In this document: positions 16,332 to 23,196 of the stretch, piece after piece
Layout of the letters: each line of letters begins with the position of its first letter
Position numbering within the stretch: position 1 is the first letter of the stretch
NCBI RefSeq assembly: GCF_009766095.1
Contig: NZ_LMUD01000031.1
Coordinates: forward strand, 3,503-48,136
Direction: 5' to 3'
Length of the DNA: 44,634 nt
Source: Granulicella sp. S190
GTDB lineage: Bacteria; Acidobacteriota; Terriglobia; Terriglobales; Acidobacteriaceae
The notes under the pieces: model-generated
What the model saw: only the letters and a program-made list of their open reading frames with translations
Told to the model about the DNA's origin: nothing
The model's database searches: none
Position numbers and translations under genes: made by a program

Positions 16332-18098
16332 ATGCTGGAAAGACTTAGACCACTCAAACCCTACCTCAGGCGATATTGGAAGAGCCTCGCCTGGGGCGGG
16401 GTTGCGGTCATCCTCTACAACACCATCAAGGTTCTCATCCCTCTTGTCATTGGCCATGCCATCGACGACATGCAGCACGGCATCACCGAAGCGAAAATCC
16501 TCCACCACACTCTTCGCCTTCTCCTCATCGCGGTCTTGTCCGCAATCTTCCTCTACATCACTCGCCAGGTCATTATCGGAGCCTCGCGCGAGATTGAGTT
16601 CGACCTCCGCAACGATCTCTTCAGCAACCTCGAGCGCCAGGCCCCCAGCTTTTACCACACCCACCGTACCGGCGACATCATGGCGCGAACCACCAACGAC
16701 CTCAACGCCGTCCGCCAGCTCCTCGGCCCCGCGATCATGTACAGCGCCAACACCATCGTCTTCACCGCGGCCGCGCTGCCCTTCATGTACCGCATCAGCC
16801 CAAAGCTGACCTTCTTCGCCTTCGTTCCCCTTCCCATGGCCTCCGTGCTCGTGCAGTACTTCGGCAATCGTATTCATCGCCGCTTCGAACGCATCCAGGC
16901 CATGTTCTCCGACATCTCCGCCAAAGCTCAGGAGAACTTTTCCGGCGCACGGCTCATCCGCGCCTTCGCCCAGGAAGAAGCAGAGATCGACTCCTTCGAG
17001 ACCGCTAACCTCGAGTACATCAAACGAAGTCTGCACCTCGTTCGCCTCATGGCCATGCTCTGGCCCACCCTCGAGTTTGTTCTCGGCCTCTCCCTGATGA
17101 TTACGCTGTTGGTAGGCGGCCATGAGGTCGTCTCCCATCGCATCTCGGTCGGCCAGTTCACCTCCTTCAATGTCTACATGGTCCAGCTTACTTGGCCCAT
17201 GATCGCCGTAGGTTGGGTTGTCAACCTCTTCCAACGCGGCACCGCCTCCGTCGTTCGCATCGACGAGCTCCTCAAGCAGCAACCAGCAATCACCGATCAG
17301 GATGTAACCCAACAGCAGTTGCAGCGCCTCGAGAACGCCGAAGAGATTGCCGGCGAGATTGAGTTCCGCAACCTCACCTTCTCCTACCCGGATGCACCTC
17401 CGGTCCTCAAAGACATCAGCCTCCGCATTCCCGCTGGCTCTTCCCTCGCCATCGTCGGCCCAACCGGCTCCGGAAAATCAACACTCGTCGGGCTTATCCC
17501 ACGCCTTCACGACGCAGCGCCCGGCATGGTATTCATCGACGGCGAACCCATCCGCTCCTACCCACTCGAGGATATCCGCAGCCAGATCGGCTTCGTCCCG
17601 CAGGAGACCTTTCTCTTCTCCGATACCATTCACCAGAATATCGCCTTCGGCAAGCCAGAAGCCTCTCACGAGCAGGTTCAGGACGCAGCCACCATCGCCC
17701 ACATCAGCAACGAGATCCTCGAATTCCCTAAGGGCTTCGAGACCTTGGTCGGCGAGCGCGGTATCACTCTCTCCGGCGGTCAGAAGCAACGCACTGCCAT
17801 CGCCCGCGCCGTCATCCGCGAACCCCGCATCCTCATCCTCGACGACGCCCTGGCCAGCGTAGACACCTACACCGAAGAACGAATCCTCAACGGCCTCCGT
17901 CAAGGCATGGGAACCCGCACCACCGTCTTCATCTCCCACCGAATCTCCACCGCCCGCAACGCCGACCAGATCGCAGTCTTGGTCGCAGGCCGCATCGCAG
18001 AGCTTGGAACCCACGAAGAACTCATCACGCGCAACGGCTACTACACCAGTCTCTTCGAAAAGCAGCGCCTCGAAGAAGAGCTCTCCGTGGCCACGTAA
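16332..18098 (+). CDS. ABC exporter half-transporter with noncanonical Walker B (MdlA/TM287-like)
   Basis: 588 residues from the ATG at 16332. The N-terminal exporter membrane domain (about 15-305, six predicted helices) is fused to an ATPase domain (about 340-588). Walker A GPTGSGKS lies at 376-383, the Q-loop in GFVPQETFLF, signature LSGGQ at 480-484, Walker B LILDD ending at Asp505, and the H-loop in FISHRIS. The residue after the Walker B aspartate is Asp, where self-sufficient exporters have the catalytic Glu. That is the mark of the degenerate-site half in heterodimeric exporters such as TM287/288, MdlAB and LmrCD. No partner half lies on either side: FKBP is upstream and fliS convergent. 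The substrate is unknown. Confidence 0.9.
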   Translation: MLERLRPLKPYLRRYWKSLAWGGVAVILYNTIKVLIPLVIGHAIDDMQHGITEAKILHHTLRLLLIAVLSAIFLYITRQVIIGASREIEFDLRNDLFSNLERQAPSFYHTHRTGDIMARTTNDLNAVRQLLGPAIMYSANTIVFTAAALPFMYRISPKLTFFAFVPLPMASVLVQYFGNRIHRRFERIQAMFSDISAKAQENFSGARLIRAFAQEEAEIDSFETANLEYIKRSLHLVRLMAMLWPTLEFVLGLSLMITLLVGGHEVVSHRISVGQFTSFNVYMVQLTWPMIAVGWVVNLFQRGTASVVRIDELLKQQPAITDQDVTQQQLQRLENAEEIAGEIEFRNLTFSYPDAPPVLKDISLRIPAGSSLAIVGPTGSGKSTLVGLIPRLHDAAPGMVFIDGEPIRSYPLEDIRSQIGFVPQETFLFSDTIHQNIAFGKPEASHEQVQDAATIAHISNEILEFPKGFETLVGERGITLSGGQKQRTAIARAVIREPRILILDDALASVDTYTEERILNGLRQGMGTRTTVFISHRISTARNADQIAVLVAGRIAELGTHEELITRNGYYTSLFEKQRLEEELSVAT

Positions 18099-18101
18099 AG
18101 A

Positions 18102-18205
18102 GTTAGCCGTTAGCTAAACGGCCGGCTAACAACTCATGTGAGTTTCTCGTGACCCATCTTCCCGATCAGTCAAACGTCTGACTCGCTAACCGCTAGCCGG
18201 CTAAC
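18102..18205. terminator. Inverted-repeat cluster between convergent ABC and fliS genes
   Basis: GTTAGCCG (18102-18109) can pair with CGGCTAAC at 18123-18130 or again with CGGCTAAC near 18198-18205. ACTCATGTGAGT (18132-18143) forms another small palindrome. The cluster sits between two convergent stop codons and probably acts as a two-way terminator, though no T-run is evident. Confidence 0.5.
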
Positions 18206-18215
18206 TCGCTAAGTT

Positions 18216-18680
18216 TTACGCTGACCACCCCGAAGCCGCAGCCTCCCCACCAGGCGCAAACACCTCAGTCGGTGCAACAAATCTCTCCTCACGTGTTCGT
18301 AGCTCTCTCGGCAACACTCTGCAGGCCTCAGGGTCGCGAGCCACAACGCCCCATGCCTCGCGAACATTGCGAACAAATCCTATCACCTCTTCAAACTGCT
18401 CCTTCGACTCGAGGTGCGACGCCTCGAGCGTCATCGTGAACATGGTCGCGTAGAAGTCCGCCAGCGAAGCAGCGACCGCACCCCCAAGGTCCGGACGCAG
18501 CCGCGCTTGAAGATAGCTCAGAATATCGAGCACCTTCTTCACCGCGATACGGCGTCCTCGGACGTCATCCTCTTCCACGCACTGCGACGCACGATAGAGA
18601 AAACGAATCGCTCCATCGTAAAGCGCGACCACCATCTCCACTCCTGTAGCGCCCGACAAACTCTGATCCCGATAACTCAT
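18216..18680 (-). CDS. fliS: Flagellar export chaperone FliS
   Basis: 154 residues from the ATG at 18680, with GAGG upstream. FliS binds the C-terminal helix of flagellin in the cytosol and keeps it unfolded for export. The family features are seen at the start (MSYRDQSLSGATGVEMVVALYDGAIRFL, where L/I-YDGAIRFL is the signature), in a four-helix pattern, and in the central LSYLQARLRPDLGG. A tail of about 40 residues after the last helix is longer than usual. It starts 11 bases after the fliD stop, so it is the second gene of a fliD-fliS unit. Confidence 0.92.
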   Translation of the reverse strand: MSYRDQSLSGATGVEMVVALYDGAIRFLYRASQCVEEDDVRGRRIAVKKVLDILSYLQARLRPDLGGAVAASLADFYATMFTMTLEASHLESKEQFEEVIGFVRNVREAWGVVARDPEACRVLPRELRTREERFVAPTEVFAPGGEAAASGWSA

Positions 18681-18691
18681 TACTGCCTCAC

Positions 18692-20056
18692 TTACTGCTG
18701 TGTATTTGGATTGAAACCCGTCAAGGAATCAAAGACCGAGTTGACCTCGTCTAACTGCTCCGGAATACCCTGCAAAATCTGATTCGCGGCGTTCAGCTCA
18801 TCGGTAAGCTGCGTCTTCTGTGTCGCCAAAGTCGCATTCTCGTTGGTGATATCCGCATTCAAAGCAGTCTCCTGGCTGCTGTTCTGCTGCTGAGCCAGCG
18901 AGATTGCACCGTTCGGCGTCTGATTTCCAATATTGTCCAGCGCAGTCGACAACGTCTGGCCGAAGCTACCCGTGTTCTGCAAAAAGCCTGTCACGTCAGA
19001 CAGATTCGAGTTAAGAACACTCGTAAGCGTGTCCGGATCCACCGTCAAGGTCCCGTCGTTATTGACGCTTATACCCAACTGGGTAATGTTGTTGATCGAG
19101 CCACTTGCCGCACCGGAGAACAGAGATCCCGTGAGCGTCTCCTGCAACTGTGCAATGATCGGACTTCCTAAGAGCGCTGCAGCGGTTCCTCCCGCGGCAT
19201 TCTGCTCCTGCGCATTGACGTCTCCGACCACCGTGTTATAAGCCGAAACAAAACTGTTGATTGCCGTGGCAATATCTGTAGTGTCGTCCGTGATCTGTAC
19301 CTGCACCGGCGCCGCAGAGGTCGCAAGCAGCTGAAAGCTAACGCCGGCTATCGCACTCGTCACCGTGTTCGACGCACTTGTGACCGATACTCCATCTACC
19401 GTCAGCTTGGCATCCTGTCCGGTCTGCGCCGTCGAGAACGAGATAGCGCCGCCACCGGAGGTCGAGTCAGTCAGAGTACTTGTTATCGAGCTCAACTGCC
19501 CAGCCGCTCCGCTGGTTGCACTCACAATGGATAACCGCGACCCAGACGAGTCTGTGATTACGCTCGCGGTAGCGCCAATAGATGCTGAATTGATGGCAGA
19601 AGCCAACCCTGCAAGGGTATTGTTGCCATCTGTGCTGGTATCAAATACTTTGCCTTGAATCGTTACTGTCCCACTCAGCGTATCGCTGGCGCTCGCAATC
19701 GCGCTCGAGACGTCAGAAGAGGTCTGCGCCAATTGCGTTATTTCGATCGTGTGGCTTGCAGCAGTCGCCGATGCGCTGGCAGAGTTAAAATTGAGCACAT
19801 CGGGGTTCGAGCTTGATCCCTGCTTCTCGGCAAAGACCCCCTCAAAATCGGTAAGTGTTTGCAGGCTGGTAGAGAGTGCCGAAAGATCTGTTCCAAGCGA
19901 AGAAAGTACCGTGTCTTGCGCCTTCAACGCAGTAAGTTGATTCTGCCAGGGCGTCTCGATCGCCTGGCTGGCCGCCTGAATCTGAGCGACTGTTGTCGCC
20001 ACGTCAAATCCTTGGCCGCTCGTCGCCGAACCGAAACTCAATCCCACTGTGCCCAT
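18692..20056 (-). CDS. fliD: Flagellar filament cap protein FliD (HAP2)
   Basis: 454 residues from the ATG at 20056, preceded by AGGGGAAGGG. FliD caps the growing flagellar filament and guides flagellin assembly. The N-terminal FliD domain (FGSATSGQGFDVATTVAQI, then a helix with QAIETPWQNQL) and the C-terminal domain (INSFVSAYNTVV, ITQLGISVNNDGTLTVD) are both clear. Heptad-rich ends make the coiled-coil leg. Ser/Thr/Ala dominate, as is typical of exported axial proteins. It forms an operon with fliS. A sigma-54-like site lies 43 bases upstream of the start, and the flagellin gene lies upstream on the same strand. Confidence 0.94.
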   Translation of the reverse strand: MGTVGLSFGSATSGQGFDVATTVAQIQAASQAIETPWQNQLTALKAQDTVLSSLGTDLSALSTSLQTLTDFEGVFAEKQGSSSNPDVLNFNSASASATAASHTIEITQLAQTSSDVSSAIASASDTLSGTVTIQGKVFDTSTDGNNTLAGLASAINSASIGATASVITDSSGSRLSIVSATSGAAGQLSSITSTLTDSTSGGGAISFSTAQTGQDAKLTVDGVSVTSASNTVTSAIAGVSFQLLATSAAPVQVQITDDTTDIATAINSFVSAYNTVVGDVNAQEQNAAGGTAAALLGSPIIAQLQETLTGSLFSGAASGSINNITQLGISVNNDGTLTVDPDTLTSVLNSNLSDVTGFLQNTGSFGQTLSTALDNIGNQTPNGAISLAQQQNSSQETALNADITNENATLATQKTQLTDELNAANQILQGIPEQLDEVNSVFDSLTGFNPNTQQ

Positions 20057-20098
20057 GCTTCGCCCTTCCCCTCACGTCTAAATTCGCATACGTCACGA

Positions 20099-20114
20099 AG
20101 CAGGAATCGCGCCA
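20099..20114 (-). promoter_or_regulatory. Candidate sigma-54 promoter for fliD-fliS
   Basis: On the minus strand TGGCGCGATTCCTGCT matches the -24/-12 consensus TGGCACG-N4-TTGCW, with GG and GC exactly 12 bases apart and one mismatch in each element. Initiation about 12 bases downstream would give a leader of about 30 bases containing the fliD ribosome site. Class III genes downstream of sigma-54 are known in other flagellated bacteria. Confidence 0.45.
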
Positions 20115-20206
20115 AATCCGAGCCTCGAACATTAGAAGCAGTTAACCTTCGCTAAAACCGAAAGAGGGCGGCCACGCATTCACGTAACCGCCGCACCCTC
20201 CGCAAC

Positions 20207-21061
20207 TTACTGCAGCAGCTTCAAGATCTCCTGCTGTGAGCTGTTCGCCTGGGCAAGCGCGCTGATACCGGTCTGGCTCAATACCTGGAACTTTGCCAGA
20301 TCGCTCGTTGCTTGACCGAAGTTGGTCGAAAGAATCGAGCTCTGCGCGGACGAGAGGTTGACTTCTTCCGAACTGGCCACGTTGGCGGCTGCATTCAGCT
20401 GGTTGATGTTTGCACCGATCGCGCCTCGTTCGGCCGAGATTCCTGCAATCGCGCTCGTAATTGCAGTTAGTGTCGTTCCAGCCGAGGTCTGGCCGGCCGC
20501 CGCGGTAGCGCCTGTCAAGGTATCAGCCGCAGAGAAGGTAACTCCGCCGATACTCGTGGCGGTAAGAGCCGTGGCAGCCGCACTGATCGTGGTGACTCCG
20601 GCAGAGGTACCGTCCGTGAGGACGAAGTTGGTTGCGCCCGCCCCATTGAAGACCGCGGTGCTGTTGAAGTTCGTCGTGGACCCGATGTTGCCGATCTCAC
20701 CAAGGATGCTTTGAAACTCAGTGTCGGCAGCACCCGACTGAGCAAGCGTCAAGCCACCGTTGGAAGCCTCAGTCGCCAGCGTAACTGCGCGATCGAGAAG
20801 GTTGGTCACCTGAGATAACGCACCATCGGCAGTCTGCAGTAGGCCCACGCCGTTCTGCGCGTTCTGCGCAGACTGGGTCAGGGCAGCTTCGTTGGCGGTA
20901 AGGCCGTCCGCGATCGACAGGCCGGCTGCGTCATCCGCGCCGCTGTTGATGCGCGAACCGGAGGAGAGCTGCTGCAAAACATTCTGAAGACTGTTCTGCG
21001 TCTGGTTGAGGTTGTTCTCAGCATAGGTTGCTGCAACGTTAGTAAGAATGCCCAAGGACAT
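20207..21061 (-). CDS. Flagellin
   Basis: 284 residues from the ATG at 21061, preceded by AGGAG; the frame is open to 21133 but the family start is MSLGILTNVAATYAENNL. The conserved N-terminal D0/D1 domain (to about 150: LSSGSRINSGADDAAGLSIADGL split by short motifs, then NGVGLLQTADGALSQV) and C-terminal D1/D0 (about 205-284: ERGAIGANINQLNAA, then ALAQANSSQQEILKLLQ) are present. The central variable region is short and Ala/Thr-rich, so the filament surface domain is minimal. The upstream region holds a sigma-28-type promoter at 21193-21219. A GC-rich imperfect hairpin follows the stop. Confidence 0.95.
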   Translation of the reverse strand: MSLGILTNVAATYAENNLNQTQNSLQNVLQQLSSGSRINSGADDAAGLSIADGLTANEAALTQSAQNAQNGVGLLQTADGALSQVTNLLDRAVTLATEASNGGLTLAQSGAADTEFQSILGEIGNIGSTTNFNSTAVFNGAGATNFVLTDGTSAGVTTISAAATALTATSIGGVTFSAADTLTGATAAAGQTSAGTTLTAITSAIAGISAERGAIGANINQLNAAANVASSEEVNLSSAQSSILSTNFGQATSDLAKFQVLSQTGISALAQANSSQQEILKLLQ

Positions 21062-21192
21062 AAGGAAACGCTCCTGTAAGACTCGGTTTGAGTTACCGCG
21101 ACGCCACTTCGGGTGTCCGACCGGCGAACTCATCCTGCCAAAGCAGGGATAAGATCCGGTTCACCATGCGGTAGGCTCCGCGTTCAAACCCC

Positions 21193-21219
21193 TCATCGGC
21201 TCGCTGCTCGCCGACTTTA
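21193..21219 (-). promoter_or_regulatory. Sigma-28 (FliA) promoter for flagellin
   Basis: On the minus strand TAAAGTCG, 11 bases, then GCCGATGA closely matches TAAAGTTT-N11-GCCGATAA with exact spacing. The -10 element has 7 of 8 matches and the -35 element 6 of 8. It reads toward the flagellin gene and would leave a 5' leader of about 125 bases. Confidence 0.8.
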
Positions 21220-21319
21220 CGCAAATCGCGATCTGTACCGCCGCAAGGTAATCTGCTGCATCTGCCTATTGGCCACCGTCTCCTCGCCGATGAAAGATCC
21301 GGGAGGAGTTTCCACACAC

Positions 21320-21598
21320 ATGATCCAACTGACACGCCTCAACGGTAGTCCTCTCGCCGTCAACTGCGACCTCATCAAATACGCCGAAGCCGCACCCGAC
21401 ACCGTCCTCACCTTGGTCACAGGTGAAAAGCTTCTCGTCCTTGAACCCTGCGGCGAAGTCTCGCAACTCGCCCTTGAGTTCCGCGCCGAAGTTCTGCGCA
21501 AGGCTTGGCCTGAGGCCGCACCTGCTCTCATTGCACGATCTGCCCACGAGGCCGACCAGCTCATTCGCGACCAGAATCAAAAAGCCGCACAGGAATAA
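21320..21598 (+). CDS. flbD: FlbD family flagellar protein
   Basis: 92 residues from the ATG at 21320, with GGGAGGAG upstream; the frame is open to 21113 but the family start MIQLTRLNGSPLAVN is unmistakable. FlbD-type small proteins occur in flagellar operons beside motA and motB; their exact role is unclear, and they differ from the Caulobacter regulator of the same name. The core (about 1-65: CDLIKYAEAAPDTVLTLVTGEKL) is followed by an Ala/Gln-rich helical tail. It is the first gene of flbD-motA-motB and diverges from flagellin across 258 bases. Confidence 0.88.
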   Translation: MIQLTRLNGSPLAVNCDLIKYAEAAPDTVLTLVTGEKLLVLEPCGEVSQLALEFRAEVLRKAWPEAAPALIARSAHEADQLIRDQNQKAAQE

Positions 21599-21625
21599 TC
21601 ATCTTCACCCCGGAAGAGGAGACCC

Positions 21626-22411
21626 ATGGACTTCGCCAGCATCGGCGGCATCGCACTCGCCCTCATCGGCATTCTCGCCGGCATGATGGTCGAGGGCGGC
21701 AGCATCGCCCAGATCACTCAGCCCACTGCGGCCATGATCGTCATCGGAGGCACCGTCGGCGCCGTCATGCTGCAGTTTCCCATGAACATCTTTCTCGCCG
21801 CCATCAAAGCCGCCGTCAAGGTCTTCCTCCACAAAGGCTCCAACGGCGAAGCCACCCTCGCACAGATCGTCACCTTCGCCAATAAGGCCCGCAGAAGCGG
21901 TATCGTCTCACTTGACGCAGATCTACCCAGCGTCTCGGATCCCTTTCTCAAACAGGCCCTCATGCTCGCAGTGGACGGCACGGAGCCCACCGAAGTCCGC
22001 AAGATCATGCAGCTTGAACTCGACAACAAATCCGAGATTGAAGAAAAGATTCCAGCTGTCTTCGAAGCTGCAGGGGGCTACTCCCCCACCGTCGGCATCA
22101 TCGGCGCCGTCCTCGGTCTCATCCAGGTCATGAAGAACCTATCCAACATCGACGAGGTAGGCCGCGGCATCGCCGTCGCCTTCGTCGCAACCATCTACGG
22201 TGTCGCCATGGCCAACCTTATCTGCCTCCCCGCCGCAGGCAAATTAAAGTTCCGTCATCGCGAAGAGCAGATGATCAAGGAGATGATGCTCGAAGGCATA
22301 ATCTCCATCCTCGAAGGCATGAACCCGCGGATGATCGAGACGAAACTTCGCACCTACCTCTTCGACTCGCATCCCCCCAAACCCGGCAAGTCTGCTGAGG
22401 TTGGCGCATGA
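21626..22411 (+). CDS. motA: Flagellar motor stator protein MotA
   Basis: 261 residues from the ATG at 21626, with GAAGAGGAG upstream. With MotB it forms the ion-driven stator of the flagellar motor in the inner membrane. Four membrane segments are seen (about 5-22, 30-52, 150-172 and 182-205). The last pair contains GGYSPTVGIIGAVLGLIQVM and the GIAVAFVATIYGVAMANL signature. The cytoplasmic loop carries charged residues that contact FliG. The short-loop form resembles the MotA/PomA group of many soil bacteria. The stop overlaps the motB start (ATGA). Confidence 0.95.
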   Translation: MDFASIGGIALALIGILAGMMVEGGSIAQITQPTAAMIVIGGTVGAVMLQFPMNIFLAAIKAAVKVFLHKGSNGEATLAQIVTFANKARRSGIVSLDADLPSVSDPFLKQALMLAVDGTEPTEVRKIMQLELDNKSEIEEKIPAVFEAAGGYSPTVGIIGAVLGLIQVMKNLSNIDEVGRGIAVAFVATIYGVAMANLICLPAAGKLKFRHREEQMIKEMMLEGIISILEGMNPRMIETKLRTYLFDSHPPKPGKSAEVGA

Positions 22412-23169
22412 GCAAAAAAAAACATCCCGAACACGTCAACCACGAGCGCTGGCTGGTCTCCTATGCCGACTTCATCACCCTGCTCTTCGCCTTCTTCGTC
22501 GTCCTCTTCGCCTCCAGCCAATCCGACAAGAAGAAGCAGCTCAAGCTCTCTGAAGCGATGCAGACCGCCTTCACTCCACTCGGCACCTTCGATGCCCACT
22601 CCAGGATCCCGCCTCTTACCGACATCAACGCCGCATCTCTCACCAACTCCACGCCAGCAGCTATCGTGCCTCCGCTTCCCTCCACCAGCAACGAGACCCT
22701 CGAGCAGACAGAAGCACGCCTGCGCAAACTCATCGACGAGCAGGTAGCCTCAGGCGGCATCCCTCCCGGCGGCATCGCCATGCGCATCACCCCCGACGGA
22801 CTCGTCATCTCTCTTCACGAAGCCGGGTTCTTCCCCTCAGGGTCAGCCGAAATCCGCCCCGCATCAATCCCTATGATCTCGATCCTCGCGAACACTCTTC
22901 CCTCCGGCCCGCTCCGCGTCGAAGGCCACACCGATAACGTCCCTATCCACACAGCGCAATTTGCCAGCAACTGGGAGTTATCCACCGCACGCTCCACAGC
23001 GATCGCGCGGCTCATGCTCGAACGCGCCCCCATTCATCCAGCCAACCTGGCCGCCGCCGGATACGCCGAGTTTCACCCCATCGCCAGCAACACTACTGAA
23101 GATGGCCGCACTCAAAATCGCCGCGTCGACATTATCCTCTTGCGGCATCCGATCGCTGCGCCTCGCTGA
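22408..23169 (+). CDS. motB: Flagellar motor stator protein MotB
   Basis: 253 residues; the ATG at 22408 overlaps the motA stop by 4 bases, so translation is coupled. The N-terminus has a basic lead, then a single membrane helix with the ion-binding aspartate (Asp21) in SYADFITLLFAFFVVLFA. A linker of about 80 residues is followed by an OmpA-like peptidoglycan-binding domain (about 125-250) with VEGHTDNVPIH, NWELSTARSTAIARL and GRTQNRRVDIILL. It anchors the stator to the cell wall. It ends 27 bases from the convergent TonB-receptor gene. Confidence 0.95.
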   Translation: MSKKKHPEHVNHERWLVSYADFITLLFAFFVVLFASSQSDKKKQLKLSEAMQTAFTPLGTFDAHSRIPPLTDINAASLTNSTPAAIVPPLPSTSNETLEQTEARLRKLIDEQVASGGIPPGGIAMRITPDGLVISLHEAGFFPSGSAEIRPASIPMISILANTLPSGPLRVEGHTDNVPIHTAQFASNWELSTARSTAIARLMLERAPIHPANLAAAGYAEFHPIASNTTEDGRTQNRRVDIILLRHPIAAPR

Positions 23170-23196
23170 TCTCTTCGCAAGCTCACCTCTAGGCAA

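Noticed and set aside
16320..17312. 330-codon minus-strand frame within the ABC exporter gene
   Set aside because: Acidic low-complexity translation, antisense to a clear transporter; an artefact of codon bias.
18102..18205. Attachment site or insertion-sequence ends
   Set aside because: No integrase, transposase or target duplication nearby; the inverted repeats fit a terminator between convergent genes.
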